Source: Dipodascopsis uninucleata var. uninucleata
Lineage: Eukaryota; Ascomycota; Lipomycetes; Lipomycetales; Lipomycetaceae
Length of the DNA: 64,000 bases
Direction of reading: 5' to 3'
NCBI GenBank assembly: GCA_030568195.1
Contig: JAJLTO010000006.1
Location: 806,001 to 870,000 of the forward strand
Shown here: positions 13,595 through 26,200 of the stretch, in pieces
Numbering within the stretch: the first letter of the stretch is position 1
Layout: every line of letters starts with the position of its first letter
The notes under the pieces: model-generated
The model's database searches: none
What the model saw: only the letters and a program-made list of their open reading frames with translations
Told to the model about the DNA's origin: nothing
Made by a program: the position numbers and the translations under genes

Positions 13595-14523
13595 ACTCAT
13601 ACACTGTCGTCTGAGTTAGACAGACATCGGAGCTGAAGCCTACATTTTTGGATTGGTCTTTCGGTTTGAGTTCTATCACCAATACGAAGAATTCTTAAAG
13701 CAAGGGTCAGTGGAATCATCTGTTTTCCTGAAAGGTCGTGGACTTCTTCACCTACATAGTACCACCGATTCTGCCTACAGTTTTTGCAACGGATATTCCG
13801 CTCCAGTTTTGCTTACTGGCCAGTTTATATTTGGACAAAGTTACGTTTTCTTATATTAGGTATTTCTTTACTTGAGGATTTAATATACCGGTGCAACAAA
13901 ATAGTAGATTACATTTTCGCTCTTATAAGCAGAGTAAGAGACTGTTTTAACGTGAGTAGCAAATTCTACTGTATAAGGCAAAAAGTACGATATACTCACG
14001 AGATCCTTTGTTTCTTTATCATAGGACAGCTTGCTTGTCTTGACTTCCATTCCAGACTTGAAGTCAGTTCGATTTGAACTAGAGCATTTTCTTTTTTTAA
14101 ACGCATTTTATCATTTTCACGCTGTGTACATGTCACTTGAGAATAATTTCTCGACTGTTTGTACTGCACAAGTTATTTGCTACAGGCGTCTGCGATATTT
14201 ACTTTGCTAGGTAAATATTTCAAAGCAGGCTTCATATATAACTGGAAGACAATTAATTACGGTAGTCTTTAAATCGAAGACGAGTCTCTAAGCATACTTT
14301 AGTCTTTTGACTATTTTGGGTATTTTTGGTTCTTATTTTGGAGTTATTGTGATATTTTTCGACATTTTTATCTGAAATCGACTTGCCTACGCTATTTTCA
14401 TAAGTACTTTTTCGCAGTTGATCTCCGGTTACTTTTATTCCTTTTCTTTCTGCGATTTTAGAACGATTTTCTCGTTGGATAATTATCCTCGAATTCTGTG
14501 GCATAATAGGGTTTCAGATCTAG

Positions 14524-17133
14524 ATGAAAGGAATAGATCCGAAAATGATGCCACAAGCATTAACATCGTCCATAGTAGGAGACGATTCTACATCAAATTC
14601 ACTTGAAAATAGTGATGGATTCTCAACGCGATCTCCTAATGGTGCTGACACTGGAGCGGATTCCTTAGCATCCTCGATGTCCGCTAGAGTTTCATTCCTC
14701 TCAAAATCTACCATTGCTGATTTACCGGAAATGCATCACAGCTCAAAGAATAAAGAAAGGGATGACGACAAGGAAATACTGAAGGATGACCCCTTGGCGA
14801 CTAAAATATGGAAAATGTATACAAAAGCGAAATCGAGTCTGCCAAACCAAGAGCGCATGGAGAATCTGACATGGCGAATGATGGCTATGTCATTGCGCAG
14901 AAAAGAGTTAGAGTCACAGAGAATACGTCAACGAAATAACTCTACGGTATCAACAAAATCGCCCTCGCTTATTTTGGGTGAATCTCCTTCTGATGCGGGA
15001 AATTCTTTTATTGATGAAATTACATATACTCCGTCGTCTATTGTTGGATCGCCATCTGGTCTTACAGTTTCGCCAACTTCGGATCCTCCATATACGAACT
15101 CATCTCATTCGACTTCAGTAGCTATCCCTATTAAGGTGAGCCGGTCTTCAGAAAAGCAATCAGACAATTCATCTATGGTTAATTTCGATTCTCCTTTTGA
15201 TTTTGACAGTAAAGACTCGGTCATGGACGACAGATTGGGAAAGAAGAGACCAGCGGATTTCTCACCAATGGTTAATGGAATCGAATGTTTAGCGAATATA
15301 ACACCGGTTCCAGATTATATTCTAGATGATCCTGATTCTGTTGCGTCGTCGCTTAATGGACAGAACCAATCAGGTTCTTTCATGTTTTCGGAATCTTTTT
15401 CGAATCACAACCGAGATGATAGTCTCAGCGGGCTTTCTACCAATGTTTCCCATTCGTTAGCATTTTCTCCAGTGGCTTCACCAGTAACAGCGGGCTCTGC
15501 ATTTGGACTATATAATCAGTCACTTGCATCTTCCGTTACTTCTCAAGATTTGTATTCACCACCTCCTTCTGGTCCTCATTCTCAGGTTTCTACTCCTCAT
15601 CCAATTGCGGAAGGTCGAGATTCTATTTTCTTCGATTCTATTGTTCGTGACCCAGTTCCAAATCGCCGAAGCCTAAATTTATCATCCAGACCACCTTCGC
15701 GACCTGGTCTATCACAATCGTTTTCATTTTCTGCGGTTCAAGATGGCTTTCCTCCAGTTCCATCCGGTCAGCATACTCCAGGTATTTCATCGTCATTCTA
15801 TTCTAACCATTCACATTCAGCTCATAACAGTATGAATTTTCAACATGTTGATCCATCTCAAGTATTACACCCTGAATTTGGTCTCGGACAGTCCTTACCT
15901 GATGGGCGAACTGGCATGTTTCATTTTATGGATACAGACTTAGAAGATGATGACTCTACTTTTGGAGGCAATGGACAGAGCACCTCGGATTTCATTGATC
16001 TCCCTAATGATGATAATTCTACTATTGGCGCTATTCACATGCAAAACAGCTGGCATCGTGGAGATGATGCGTATGGAAGTCCTTCATTACCTAGCAGTCT
16101 ACTGAATTCTACTGTTGGATCGCTACCTAGTGATAATGGATTTCACCCCGGATCAGTTGGATCAGTTCATGACTTACAGAATCGAACAAACCAAGATGCC
16201 TTAGGACGAAAGCAAAAAATAGCGAGAACTATTTCATCTCCTAATACATCGCTATTGCAACAGAATATGGCTAGAAGAATACAGTCAAATCCAGGAACAC
16301 CTCCTCCAACTGGTAATGGTGTGAATTCGTCTAATTCTGAGCAGTTCAGTCCAGTATCCAATCCTGCGTCTGTAACCTCTGGATCTGTTACAGGACAGAC
16401 TAGTCAGAGTAACGCGTCGAGTCCTGCGTCTTCTACAAATGGTGGATCAAGTAGGCCTTCCAATGGTGCAGATTCTCCATCACAATCTGTGGACTCCAAG
16501 AATCAATCAGTTCAAATCAATGGACAGCCAACAACTTGCACTAATTGTCACACACAGACAACTCCACTATGGCGACGTGATCCTGAAGGTCAACCTCTTT
16601 GCAATGCTTGTGGTCTTTTCTTGAAGTTACATGGTGTTGTTCGACCGCTATCCTTGAAGACCGATGTTATCAAGAAGAGAAATCGTGGCGGCGCCTCCGT
16701 TACTGGAACAGTTCCGGGTCCTTCTGGTTTAAATAGATCTACTTCGAAAAAGGTAGCTCGAAAGAATTCAGTTGGCATGAGCTCTTCTCCTGTTGCGATA
16801 AGAGCTGATGGTACTGGTGTAGATGGATCTAATGCATTTAACGTTGGTTCGCCTAAACATGCGCAAAGTTCCCCTCAGCAGCAACATCAGCAAATGGCAT
16901 TGTCCCAGCAGCAATCGCAGCAGAATATGAAATCGTCTCAGCAGAGACTTTCACCAATGATTTCTATGAAGATGGAAACTAATACTAGTAATAACAAGAA
17001 TAGTGGTCTCAACTCAAATGCTGACGCACAAAATGGTGCAGGTAAATCTAACATGACATCGCAGGCACCTCTGATTGGCTCAGCTGCATCTGGCGGTGGT
17101 AGTCAATGGGAATGGCTTACTATGTCGCTTTAA
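14524..17133 (+). CDS. AreA/Nit2-type GATA zinc-finger nitrogen regulator
   Basis: 869-residue nuclear transcription factor expected to activate nitrogen-catabolite genes by binding GATA sites. One type-IVb finger is clear: C672, C675, C693 and C696 in a C-X2-C-X17-C-X2-C layout with LWRR and LCNACGLF, followed by a basic tail (KKRNRG). Residues about 88-125 (DDPLATKIW to [11 protein letters not shown]) match the fungal GATA N-terminal domain (DUF1752). The rest is Ser/Asn/Pro-rich and looks disordered, with a Gln-rich stretch after the finger. The protein ends WEWLTMSL, the tail type seen in AreA/NIT2, where the C terminus takes part in NmrA/NMR control; S. cerevisiae Gln3 and Gat1 lack it as far as I recall. 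The ATG is the first in frame. A CTAG triplet-like acceptor directly before it leaves open an upstream non-coding exon, but no branch site is obvious. Confidence 0.93.
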   Translation: MKGIDPKMMPQALTSSIVGDDSTSNSLENSDGFSTRSPNGADTGADSLASSMSARVSFLSKSTIADLPEMHHSSKNKERDDDKEILKDDPLATKIWKMYTKAKSSLPNQERMENLTWRMMAMSLRRKELESQRIRQRNNSTVSTKSPSLILGESPSDAGNSFIDEITYTPSSIVGSPSGLTVSPTSDPPYTNSSHSTSVAIPIKVSRSSEKQSDNSSMVNFDSPFDFDSKDSVMDDRLGKKRPADFSPMVNGIECLANITPVPDYILDDPDSVASSLNGQNQSGSFMFSESFSNHNRDDSLSGLSTNVSHSLAFSPVASPVTAGSAFGLYNQSLASSVTSQDLYSPPPSGPHSQVSTPHPIAEGRDSIFFDSIVRDPVPNRRSLNLSSRPPSRPGLSQSFSFSAVQDGFPPVPSGQHTPGISSSFYSNHSHSAHNSMNFQHVDPSQVLHPEFGLGQSLPDGRTGMFHFMDTDLEDDDSTFGGNGQSTSDFIDLPNDDNSTIGAIHMQNSWHRGDDAYGSPSLPSSLLNSTVGSLPSDNGFHPGSVGSVHDLQNRTNQDALGRKQKIARTISSPNTSLLQQNMARRIQSNPGTPPPTGNGVNSSNSEQFSPVSNPASVTSGSVTGQTSQSNASSPASSTNGGSSRPSNGADSPSQSVDSKNQSVQINGQPTTCTNCHTQTTPLWRRDPEGQPLCNACGLFLKLHGVVRPLSLKTDVIKKRNRGGASVTGTVPGPSGLNRSTSKKVARKNSVGMSSSPVAIRADGTGVDGSNAFNVGSPKHAQSSPQQQHQQMALSQQQSQQNMKSSQQRLSPMISMKMETNTSNNKNSGLNSNADAQNGAGKSNMTSQAPLIGSAASGGGSQWEWLTMSL

Positions 17134-18008
17134 GCTAGATCTCGGAAATGAATATTAATTAATTGAATATAAGCGTCAACTTAGAATCTATGACTGCAAT
17201 ATTTATGCAATATACTAATTTCATTGCATTTTTATATTTACAGAACAGCAGTGTTATAGATTTACAGCTTGATGTAGATCCTGCTTTAAAAGCAGGAAAT
17301 TCTCATGAGTTCTAACATTTATATGTATATTTATATCCTATTATTCCTTCCTATTTAAGACGATGATGAATTTCCAATATACGATCTAGAGAGCTTTCGG
17401 ATTTCTGTTGTATGTATGCTGGTGTAATACAAGTATATGTACAATTTATTTTGCACACGTTTATTTATTTGATTTTTGCACTACGTTTCTGTTATTTGGA
17501 CTCTTAATTTCACGGATCATTTTTGTTATGGCTGGTTACTGAACCTGGATGGCATGCCTGATATATTTATGGGATTTCTTTTTCTTTTTATATTTATTTT
17601 CATATTATTTTGGTTAATTTTTATTACTTTTTATTCTACTACTATTATTTTATTGGACATTTGTTTTGATATGTTTATGATTAGCGACTAGAGAAGTATA
17701 TATTCTGTAGTCTGTTCTTGTAGTTTTTACAGTTTGTCATGTTCGATATTTCTACCTTAGATTTTTGGATGGTAATATGTTGATTTTTTCACATTTTTGT
17801 TACATTTTTTTATTTAATGAATATATCTAATGTCAGATTTTGTTTTACAGATAACTTTTAGATATTGGCTTCATGTTTAGTCGTCCGTATAAACAAAACA
17901 AAATAATTATGCTTTGCTTACAGTTAGAGCTCGCTATAAACTGAGGTACATCTTGTTTGCAGCAAATGTGTAAGCCTAATAAGGCAAGGCTACACATGAA
18001 GCAAAAAA
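17134..18008. other. AT-rich 3' region of the GATA gene
   Basis: About 0.9 kb of AT-rich, T-rich sequence without a supportable gene. It contains the short inverted repeat CCTGCTTT-A-AAAGCAGG at 17280-17296, about 150 bases past the stop codon, possibly in the 3' UTR. The 71-codon open frame here is low-complexity (Phe/Ile-rich) and looks accidental. Confidence 0.6.
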
Positions 18009-18082
18009 TGGACAAGTCCGGACTCGAACCGGAGACCTCTCGCATGCAAAGCGAGCGCGATAACCACCTACACTACATGCCC
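18009..18082 (-). tRNA. tRNA-Ala (anticodon UGC)
   Basis: The minus strand folds as a complete 74-nt tRNA. The anticodon stem CTCGC/GCGAG encloses the loop TTTGCAT (anticodon TGC). The T arm is TCCGG-TTCGAGT-CCGGA, and the acceptor GGGCATG pairs with CTTGTCC. The G3-U70 wobble pair, the main alanine identity element, is present. One acceptor mismatch (T-T at 6-67) is seen and the D stem is weak. There is no intron. On the + strand it appears as the complement, upstream of the Zn2Cys6 gene. Confidence 0.93.
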
Positions 18083-18587
18083 CTTACTGTACTTGTGTGA
18101 AATGATGAACAGACCTATTTTATTGTACAATATTACCCGGTGTTCGGTGAAAAGAAACCTTATTGCTTCGGGTTTTCTACGCTTTAATTATACGCTATAT
18201 AATTGATTAGGCGTTCTAGCGCTCGATGATGTGGATGAAATCCTACGAGCTGAAAGTTGACCAAAGTATTTTTAATTCTCTTTATATTTTCAGTTTATAA
18301 TATTTCTAGGCTTGTCTTCCAGTTCGCTTATTGTTTTATTTATGTATAAAGTTTCAATTTGATTATTAGTTCACTATTACGTATCGTGTCGGGTGAGATT
18401 CAATATAGGCCGTTGATCTATCCAATCTGCTAAGGAAGCCAGAGATTCAAAATCATCTTCTGTAGACTTCACAGCTGGCTAAATCATTTAATATTCTTAT
18501 AGCGAAGAATTCGGAGGAAGCTCATATTGAATCAATTAGTGGGAAATTGAAGAGATTGAAATTAGGGAAATATAATATATCTTAGCA
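18083..18587. other. Spacer between tRNA-Ala and the Zn2Cys6 gene
   Basis: About 0.5 kb of AT-rich sequence. It must hold the promoter of the downstream regulator, but I see no distinct element and no ORF. Confidence 0.5.
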
Positions 18588-21016
18588 ATGGATATTAATA
18601 ATATCGACAACCAGGCAAAAGAACTCTACGTTAAGAGCAGTAATGATTCCCCGGCCGCAGTCCCTGTGAGATACAAGCTCCAGCGTCGAATACGAGTGGT
18701 ATCGTGTATGGAGTGTCATAGGCGGAAGCAAAAGGTAAGCGATTCGTACTGATATTATGTTTCGATCCACTGCTAAAAGCTATTATTTGTCATCTACGAA
18801 CCAGCTTTACTAACGGTCTTAAAAAGTGTAATCGCCAATGGCCATGCAATCAATGTACTTCCAGAAACGTGCAATCAAGCTGCTACTTTCCAAATCGTAC
18901 AGCAACTACGTTAATATTCACACCAGAGAATAGTACGACGAGCAGTGAAGGAAATAACAAAACTACGGACAGTGTTGGTGATCAAATAGACAGAGTGCCG
19001 CTACATGTCCCTGCAGTATCAAGTACTATGGCTTTAGAACAGGAGGATGATGTCTCTCGGATAACTACTTCTTCAGCTTCAAGCAAAAGTCAACCGTCAG
19101 ATGACTTGCCCATTGACACTTTTGGCTACTTGGATAACTCTCTATATTCAGTTATTGCAGACATTACCAATTTAAATTTAGATGATGATGAGCTAAAATT
19201 AGCAAAAACTCCGTTAGTGAAGTACGAGAAGATCTTAGCACGAAGAGATGAAGTCGAACGGATGTTCTCAAAGCTACCGGCGAAACAACAGGTTGATGTC
19301 CTTGTAGATACCTTTTTCAGGTATTTGCAGCTTTATTCTGTACTACATGAAGGCGCCTTTCGAGAAAAATATAACAGGTGGTGGAATACAGAAGAGAAAT
19401 TTTCATTGGAATATCTTGAGACTGGTTGTATTATATTTCACATGATGGCCTTGGGTATACTATTTTTACCAAAAAACAGGGAGAAATTAACTGTGACGAT
19501 TGATGGTGATTTCGAAATACTTTCGGATTGTTATCATGATACCGCTGTCAAGATATGTGATTTGTTTGATGTGTGCTACACCACTGTTCTGTCCAGTTTC
19601 TTAGTAGCAACTTGGTATAAGCTAAAGTTCCGTACTAGAGATTCATGGTATGAAATTGCTAAGACTATACGATATGCTCAAGAGATACATCTTCACACAG
19701 AAGAGCCGAACGAGCCCCCTTCGTATGAAAGAGAGATGAGGCGTCGTCTATGGTGGACTCTCTACTACTGGGATCGATCAATGGGTGCAACGTTATCTCG
19801 CCCATTAATGATTATAGATGAGGCTTGCACAACTCCACTACCTCTTGATTTGTCTGATGAATGCTTATATCCTACTATTCGCAACAGTGATACTCTTGTC
19901 ACTAAGTTTACTGTACGAAGGATTGGTATGCAGGTTTGTAAGCTTTTAAGTCACTATGGAAGTGAGCGAGATCCGAATAAAACTTATAGAAGTGCTCTGC
20001 AAGTTGCCGATATCCTTCCAAACTATTTAAGACCGTGGAATCGTGATACTTCTCGGGATCATGAATATGACTATCTACAGAGTATAAGTGATGATATATG
20101 TATTCTAATTAGCTTATATATTATCTCTTCATACCGCCGAGGTGTGGCGATAGAGAATCCTTATGCTTTTCTTATGTCTATTCTTAGAGCATGCAAACGT
20201 ATCTTTGCAACCGTGGATCCAGTAGAGTATCGTCAGTTCAAGCATATATATGCCAGTTTAGAGCCTGTTGTAGTCTTAGCAGGCTATCTCCTGAATGAGT
20301 TTCGTTCTCAAGTAATTATTACTGGATCGGACTTTATACTTGAAGATGGCAAGTCTTATTTTGACACACAGGACTCTGGTCCCATAACTTTCAAGAAATG
20401 TATTAAAGAGGTTAGCGTCGTATTAGAACGGTTTAATGAGGCACGAGTGTACAGTAAAATGGCGAATTTTGCTTACCGGGTGGTGTATCGAATATATGAT
20501 AAACTTTGCAGAGAATATGACAATCGGACGATAAAAGGTGTAATGGATATAGCCCTACCAACATCGTTGCCAGTACCTGATGCTCATGAAAGTATGCTCA
20601 CGTTTGGTCCAAGAGTACTGCATGATTTGCAAGGACAGCAGCTGCCGCAGCAACAGGGACAACAACAGCAGCAGCAAGAAAAACAATCAGTAATGGACTT
20701 TCATCCCCAGTTTCCAAATATGCTAAACTATTTGGAAGGTATGCACTACGGCAGCAGAACTGCTCCAAACTTAGCAACTGTATCAGATGTTACTGAAAAT
20801 TCTACAGAATCTTCGTCTAATACTACATACACATCTTCTGATGATAGTCCAGAGAAGATGAATGAATTCAGTCTATACGACTTCAATTTTGACGATATTC
20901 CTTTCACGGTTGATGGTCAAGATAATAATGCACTCGCTAACCCTGATCCCAATTCCCTTAATTCGCTCATGGGTTCAGATGCTATGCCCTTAGAATGGTT
21001 ATTTGAGCGACAATAA
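18588..21016 (+). CDS. Zn2Cys6 fungal transcription factor (two exons)
   Basis: 778-residue regulator made of exons 18588-18734 and 18827-21016. The 92-nt intron has donor GTAAGC, a perfect TACTAAC at 18808-18814 and acceptor AAAAAG. It splits the binuclear zinc cluster: exon 1 gives C40, C43 and the basic HRRKQK, and exon 2 begins with C50 and gives C56, C59 and C68 (C-X2-C-X6-C-X5-C-X2-C-X8-C). Residues about 170-400 resemble the fungal-specific transcription factor domain, with the typical RRRLWWTLYYWDR motif. The C terminus has a short glutamine run and acidic, Ser-rich stretches suited to activation. The upstream exon is essential because without it the DNA-binding domain is lost. Target genes are unknown. 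GRE2 lies just downstream on the same strand, but that alone does not link them. Confidence 0.9.
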
Positions 21017-21517
21017 TCTCGTAACATCTCTGAAGCGCCAGTTAAAACAAACATGTGCGGCTGAAATTTTTTTGTAAATAGTTTACAAAGTATAAATGAA
21101 TGTATGCCTGTCCTATTATCGCTCTTGATCTCGTCATATTCGCAATTTTTCGCACCAATTTTTCCTTTATTATTAATGAATTACAATTCCATATTCTCCT
21201 CTATTTTAAATGGTGATATGGGTTTAATTGAAGTTCGTTGGCCTAGTTAATCGATAATAGAAGTATAACGAATCTTTACTGATTCTGGAGGTGTCGGAGT
21301 TTAGAAAGTTTAAAAAGTGGTGTAGCGAAATAAAGTTTAAATTGACGCAACCCTAATAGACTATTAAAGCTGATTACCACTTCGCTATCAAGAATATATA
21401 AATGAACCTATCTGCCCAAACTTGTACATTTCTCAAGAGAGAAGAGGTCAATCGAGTCAATTAACTAGATATACTGTTCTTACTTTCGTGATATATTTTA
21501 CTTAGATTTATTTAAAA
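21017..21517. other. Spacer between the Zn2Cys6 and GRE2-like genes
   Basis: 500 bases, AT-rich, with no ORF of note. It contains the GRE2-like promoter, including the TATA box listed separately. Confidence 0.6.
21395..21402 (+). promoter_or_regulatory. TATA box of the GRE2-like gene
   Basis: TATATAAA matches the TATA consensus exactly and lies about 115 bases before the ATG. TATA-containing promoters are common in stress-responsive yeast genes, which suits a GRE2-like reductase. Confidence 0.5.
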
Positions 21518-22507
21518 ATGTCTACTGTCTTACTTACGGGTGCATCGGGGTTCATTGCTGGTCACATCTTAAAGTTGCTCCTCGAGAAAGGCTATACAGT
21601 GAAGGCAACTGTCAGATCTCAGGATAAGGCAGACTATCTGAAGAAGCTATACCCGGTCGATGCAAAGCTCTCATTTGTCATCGTGCCAGATATTGCTGCT
21701 CCCAATGCTTTCGATGAGGCAGTTATTGGAAGTGATTACGTTTTGCACACTGCTTCTCCTTTCCACTTCAGAGTGACAGATCCTGTCAAGGATCTCCTAG
21801 ACCCCGCACTGAAGGGCACTGGCTCTATCTTAAATGCAATCAAGAAGAACGGTCCCCAAGTCAAGAAATTGGTTGTTACTTCAAGTTTTGCAGCTATTGT
21901 TGATAGTAAATATGGTGCTCGTCCAGGATACACATACTCGGAGGCTGACTGGAATCCAGTTACATGGGAGGAAGCTATCGGCAACGATCCTTCAACAACG
22001 TATAGGGCTAGTAAGACTTTTGCTGAGAAGTCTGTATGGGATTTCCTTGAAAAGGAGAAGCCAGGCTTCACTGTCACTACTATAAATCCTCCTCTTGTCT
22101 GGGGACCAATGATTCACAATGTTACTAAGGAAAGCATTAACACGTCGAACGCAAATATTTATAGTCTCATCAATGGTTCATTAAAAACTGTTCCTAATTC
22201 ACCGATTGCTGCTTGGGTTGATGTTCGCAATGTTGCTGAAGCTCATGTTTTTGCTCTCGAGAAGCCTGCTTCTGATAACCAACGATATTTTGTTACCGCC
22301 GGTACCTTCAATTACAATGATATCGTGAAGATCATTCGAGAGAAATTTCCAGAGATTAAGGACAAGGTTCCAGTTCCTTCTGACGAGCCACGAGCCCCAA
22401 GTTTTAATGTTGATAACTCAAAATCGATCAGGGATCTCGGATTAGAGTATATCTCGCTTGAGCAGTCTATCTTCGATCTTGTCAAGCAGATCGTTGAATG
22501 GGTTTAA
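21518..22507 (+). CDS. GRE2: GRE2-like NAD(P)-dependent carbonyl reductase
   Basis: 329-residue cytosolic extended short-chain dehydrogenase. The N-terminal Rossmann motif TGASGFIAGH (7-16) binds the nucleotide, and the catalytic Y162-x-x-x-K166 (YRASK) follows a Ser pair at 122-123. The KATVRS segment (29-34), with Arg after the second beta strand, suggests NADPH. Length and motifs fit the Gre2/dihydroflavonol-reductase-like family, which reduces methylglyoxal, isovaleraldehyde and related carbonyls. Ygl039w/Ygl157w-type paralogues have the same layout, so the exact orthologue and substrate are not settled. It is a single exon, and TTTAAAAATG gives a good yeast start context. A TATA box lies about 115 bases upstream. 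Confidence 0.88.
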   Translation: MSTVLLTGASGFIAGHILKLLLEKGYTVKATVRSQDKADYLKKLYPVDAKLSFVIVPDIAAPNAFDEAVIGSDYVLHTASPFHFRVTDPVKDLLDPALKGTGSILNAIKKNGPQVKKLVVTSSFAAIVDSKYGARPGYTYSEADWNPVTWEEAIGNDPSTTYRASKTFAEKSVWDFLEKEKPGFTVTTINPPLVWGPMIHNVTKESINTSNANIYSLINGSLKTVPNSPIAAWVDVRNVAEAHVFALEKPASDNQRYFVTAGTFNYNDIVKIIREKFPEIKDKVPVPSDEPRAPSFNVDNSKSIRDLGLEYISLEQSIFDLVKQIVEWV

Positions 22508-23211
22508 AAAAGAAATTAATATCTACGAGTTATGATTGATGATGTTATCCTTGAAGCAGGTTCATCAAGTTTTGACTTAGATATTTTGATAATTACTACT
22601 CAAATCATGTACTCAAGTAAGATAGATATTCTAATTTTATTTTAGCTGTTTTCTATAATGGTGAGAGTGGCCTTATAAGCGATTGAGATGGTCAGTAAAT
22701 TAATTTTGCTAATTTTTTTTTTGCTATAAAACAGTCTATTTACACATAAAATAGCTTGCTAAATTAATATAACAGTTAAATGTTGTCTACTCCCAAGAAT
22801 TCATTCATCCAAAATTTTTAGAATATAGGTAGTTAATCGTATGTATTATGAATGAAAAAGTTAGATTGCAGTTTTTATCGTCTTCATCCATTTGGCTAAT
22901 GACATAGCATGTAATTGCAACAACCAAAAAGAACTAAATCCTTATCATACCCTTTTTCCCTCTCATATGCTTCAAGTTTCTTGTCTATCACTTCTACCGC
23001 ATATCTCACTATTATGCATTATGACACTATTACGCGCGACTATAATATTAGATCATCAAAATAATTCCAAAACCATCCTCTTTTTAAAGAGACACTTCAA
23101 TATAATAGCTGTTCTATCAACTGAATGGTGCCAGTGGAAGTAACAAAGATTTGTTAACAATTAGTACCGCTTGATAAACACTGACTGCATGTCCTATATA
23201 AGCTTTGCAGA
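22508..23211. other. Convergent 3' spacer, GRE2-like / NMA111
   Basis: About 0.7 kb, very AT-rich, between two genes that end toward each other. An 83-codon open frame on + shows no family features and I treat it as chance. Confidence 0.6.
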
Positions 23212-26200
23212 TTATTCTGCGTCAGGACCAACGATATCCAGAGACTCGATTTCATTAGCAAATTCAATCTTCTTTTCTTGTCTTTCTCCATTGTCATATA
23301 CAAATTGATGCCATTTTCCAGGAGTCTTTCTATCCTTGACCAATTCCATGGTTGGAAAGTAGTGTGTATTTGCTTTAATAGAATTGGCAAACGGAATATC
23401 ATCATAAGTAACGATCCGCAATCGCATATAGGTATTGTCAGGAATCTTAGAAACGATCGAAAGAAATGTCTTCAGATCTGGAGTAGGTTTTCCGTTCACA
23501 TGAGTTATAAAAAAAGTAGGCGCTATATAATACTGAAATGCAGGCGATCCTCTCATCCGGGCAGCTACGTAAACACCGGAATGTAATTTTCTGATCTGCT
23601 GTCGTACAGCATGATGAGGTTCATGAAGTACAGCACCACACCATATGACAATATAATCGATCTCAAGATTTTCGGTAGAAACAGTCGGAACCTTCAGCTG
23701 GACCTCCTGCGACTTCCTGAAAACCGTCATGTCAAGCTCGTCCTTGTCATACATCATATCAAGCTCCGACATCCTCGTTAGAGTTTTACCATTTACAGAT
23801 AATATAACGTCTCCTTCCTCCAAAACTTGAGATTCGTTTCCCGACACAACTTTCCAAACTAAAAAGAGTTGATGCCGTTCACTATCAGCTTCTTCCACTT
23901 TGCGTATCCATTCTTCAGAAACGCCCCGAATTCGTGCATGACTCATCTGGATGACAGCTAGTTCAACGTCTAGGATTCTAAGCTTTGGAATCTCGTTTCT
24001 ACGAACCTTATCTAATATAGGAACAATGGTTGAAGTAGACAGACCAACTCTGTATTCAGAATCTCGTCCAGTATTATTATTTCGCTCGCCAAGATATGTC
24101 AGCCACAGAGCACCCACCACTCCTTTAGTGTCAACGAGCACACCAGAGCCACATTGATTACTCAAAACAGTATCAATCGTTATCGCGTCGATGTTTGTTG
24201 CTCTATATCGAGGAATTGTATTGCTCGGAGGCATGGTAGTAGTTGAAATGTCTGTCACAGTTGTTCGTGCGACGACCATTCGCAAATTGTTGTTAAATCC
24301 CATAAAAATAGTAGAACTGTTTGATTGGATTGGCTCCTCGCTAAGTAAAGCTGCTTCCACTGGTGCTTGAACAAGACTAGGGTCATAAGATACGACTGCC
24401 CAACCCTGTAGAGGATGGAGAAAGACGACCTGACCAGGAATTGTAATCGAATCTGCAACAGTTATAACTATATCGCACAAGTCATACGGGACTATACTTC
24501 GCGCAACAACAACCAAACCTTGCTCAGCATCAACAACTAGACCTTGGCCTACTCTGCGAGACCTTGGAAATCCTGCTATCTTCAACGGAATAACGCTGGA
24601 TACCTTGACAAAGCTACGAACAAGATTTGCCGCCTTCCCTATATTATTATTATTCAATTCTGTGAACCGAGCGCTCTGTGGTTTTAAGGGTGCAGGAGGC
24701 AATGAATCACCTCCTAGATCAGTGAAATCCCAGAGACCAGTCTTATCGTTTCGAACAGCCATGCGAAATGCTGTCCAATGTCTGTCGATATAAATGATAG
24801 CACTATTAGATGTATGAATATCCTGTACATTCCTGCATGTAGCCACAACGAACTGACGATCTCGAATTGACTGCATCACCTTTATGAAGGAGTCCAAATC
24901 TGGAGTCTTTTGATTATCAATGCTTTCTAATATCCAGCCTCGGTCCTTATCAAGACGAAATGATCCTGCAGGCTCTGCTATATAAACACCCTTTGCCGGA
25001 ATGACATGCTGTCTCGCAATTTGATAGCTGACGTTATGAAATACAGCACCAGTTACTTCTACATATCTGTCAGGCGTTATTGCATGTAAATCGCCCACAG
25101 AAATAATCTTCTTCAAGTTAACTCCACCACGTTGAATGACGATTTTAATTTCTTGTCCGACGCTTGAATCAAGTATTTCGTCAAGCCTAACAAATTTAGT
25201 GACATGTTCATCATTAACACTAACGAGACAGTCGCCTTCTTCTATCATTCCATCTGATGGTCCTTCTGGAACAATCACCTCAGCTACAAGCATTCCAATA
25301 CCCTCTGGAAATTCCGTTCGAATTTTATATTCAGTGTCAGTTGTCAATCCAAGCCTTCTACATTCATCGAATGGCTTCAATAGCCACTGCACCTGAATTG
25401 TTCCTCTGGCGATCTGCTCTTCATTTTGAATACATTTAAGAGCACGCAGACCTCTGTAGAGAGGCAAAAAATAGTCAGTTGACGATTCATTACTTCCGCC
25501 TGCCTGCATAGCTACTGCAAAACCATCGATATTCACTACGGGACTACCACTAGACCCCCCACTAGCGCTGGCCGCTGCCTGTATATATTCGGTATTAAAG
25601 TCGTTGTATGTTAGATCGCCATATTCTGGAGCATTGCGGTCTAATCTGCTGATAAAACCAGACAAGATGCTGAGTTTCTCACCTGCATCATTACCAATAA
25701 CGCGGATTTCAGCACCAACTTTAGCTAGATCGGGCCGTAAAGTAAGGGCCACAAGCTTCATATACTTGATTGCTTTTGGATTGAATCGTAGTAAGCCGAA
25801 GTCATGCACAGGGTCACGATATATTGGCTGAACATCACATTCTTCATGATTGTCAAAAATTGCAAATCCCGTGAAAGGACCTGCACCGACAACATGCCTG
25901 TTTGTCATAATGATACCTCTAACTGAATCGACAACGAATCCTGTAGCTTCACTTACAAGAGCTGATTCACAGTCAAAACTGGTAACCTGTGCAAATCTTA
26001 TGGAAACAACACTTTTAACAACATTCTCTATGGTTTTTTGCCATTCTATCGAATCCCCAGTGCTAGTTGGGAGTGGTAACTTGGTGCTCTGCTTGCAATT
26101 TCCGTGAATGTCAGAATTGATAGACACACCGCTATTAATTCTCTTGTAGCCATTTGGTGCAGTACAGTTCCCCTGTGAGCTTGAGTCACTGTCTGCGTCA

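Larger units (their letters stand above)
1..14523. other. Long gene-free block
   Basis: I see no convincing gene on either strand. The open frames reach only about 60-130 codons, many without an ATG, which is what chance gives in this length. No tRNA B-box, 5S rRNA or snRNA signature was found by eye. Hand counts on sample lines give around 40% GC (35-60%), against roughly 30% in other spacers here, so the block is not an ordinary AT-rich intergenic region. Short simple repeats and one 12-bp-arm hairpin are listed separately. From about 13.0 kb the sequence becomes pyrimidine-rich and then AT-rich, as expected of the upstream region of the GATA gene. It could be subtelomeric, pericentromeric, a decayed region or a long regulatory desert; the sequence alone does not decide. 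Confidence 0.7.

Noticed and set aside
14253-14504. 83-codon frame on minus before the GATA gene
   Set aside because: Its Lys/Asn/Arg-rich composition comes from T-rich promoter DNA; there are no family features.
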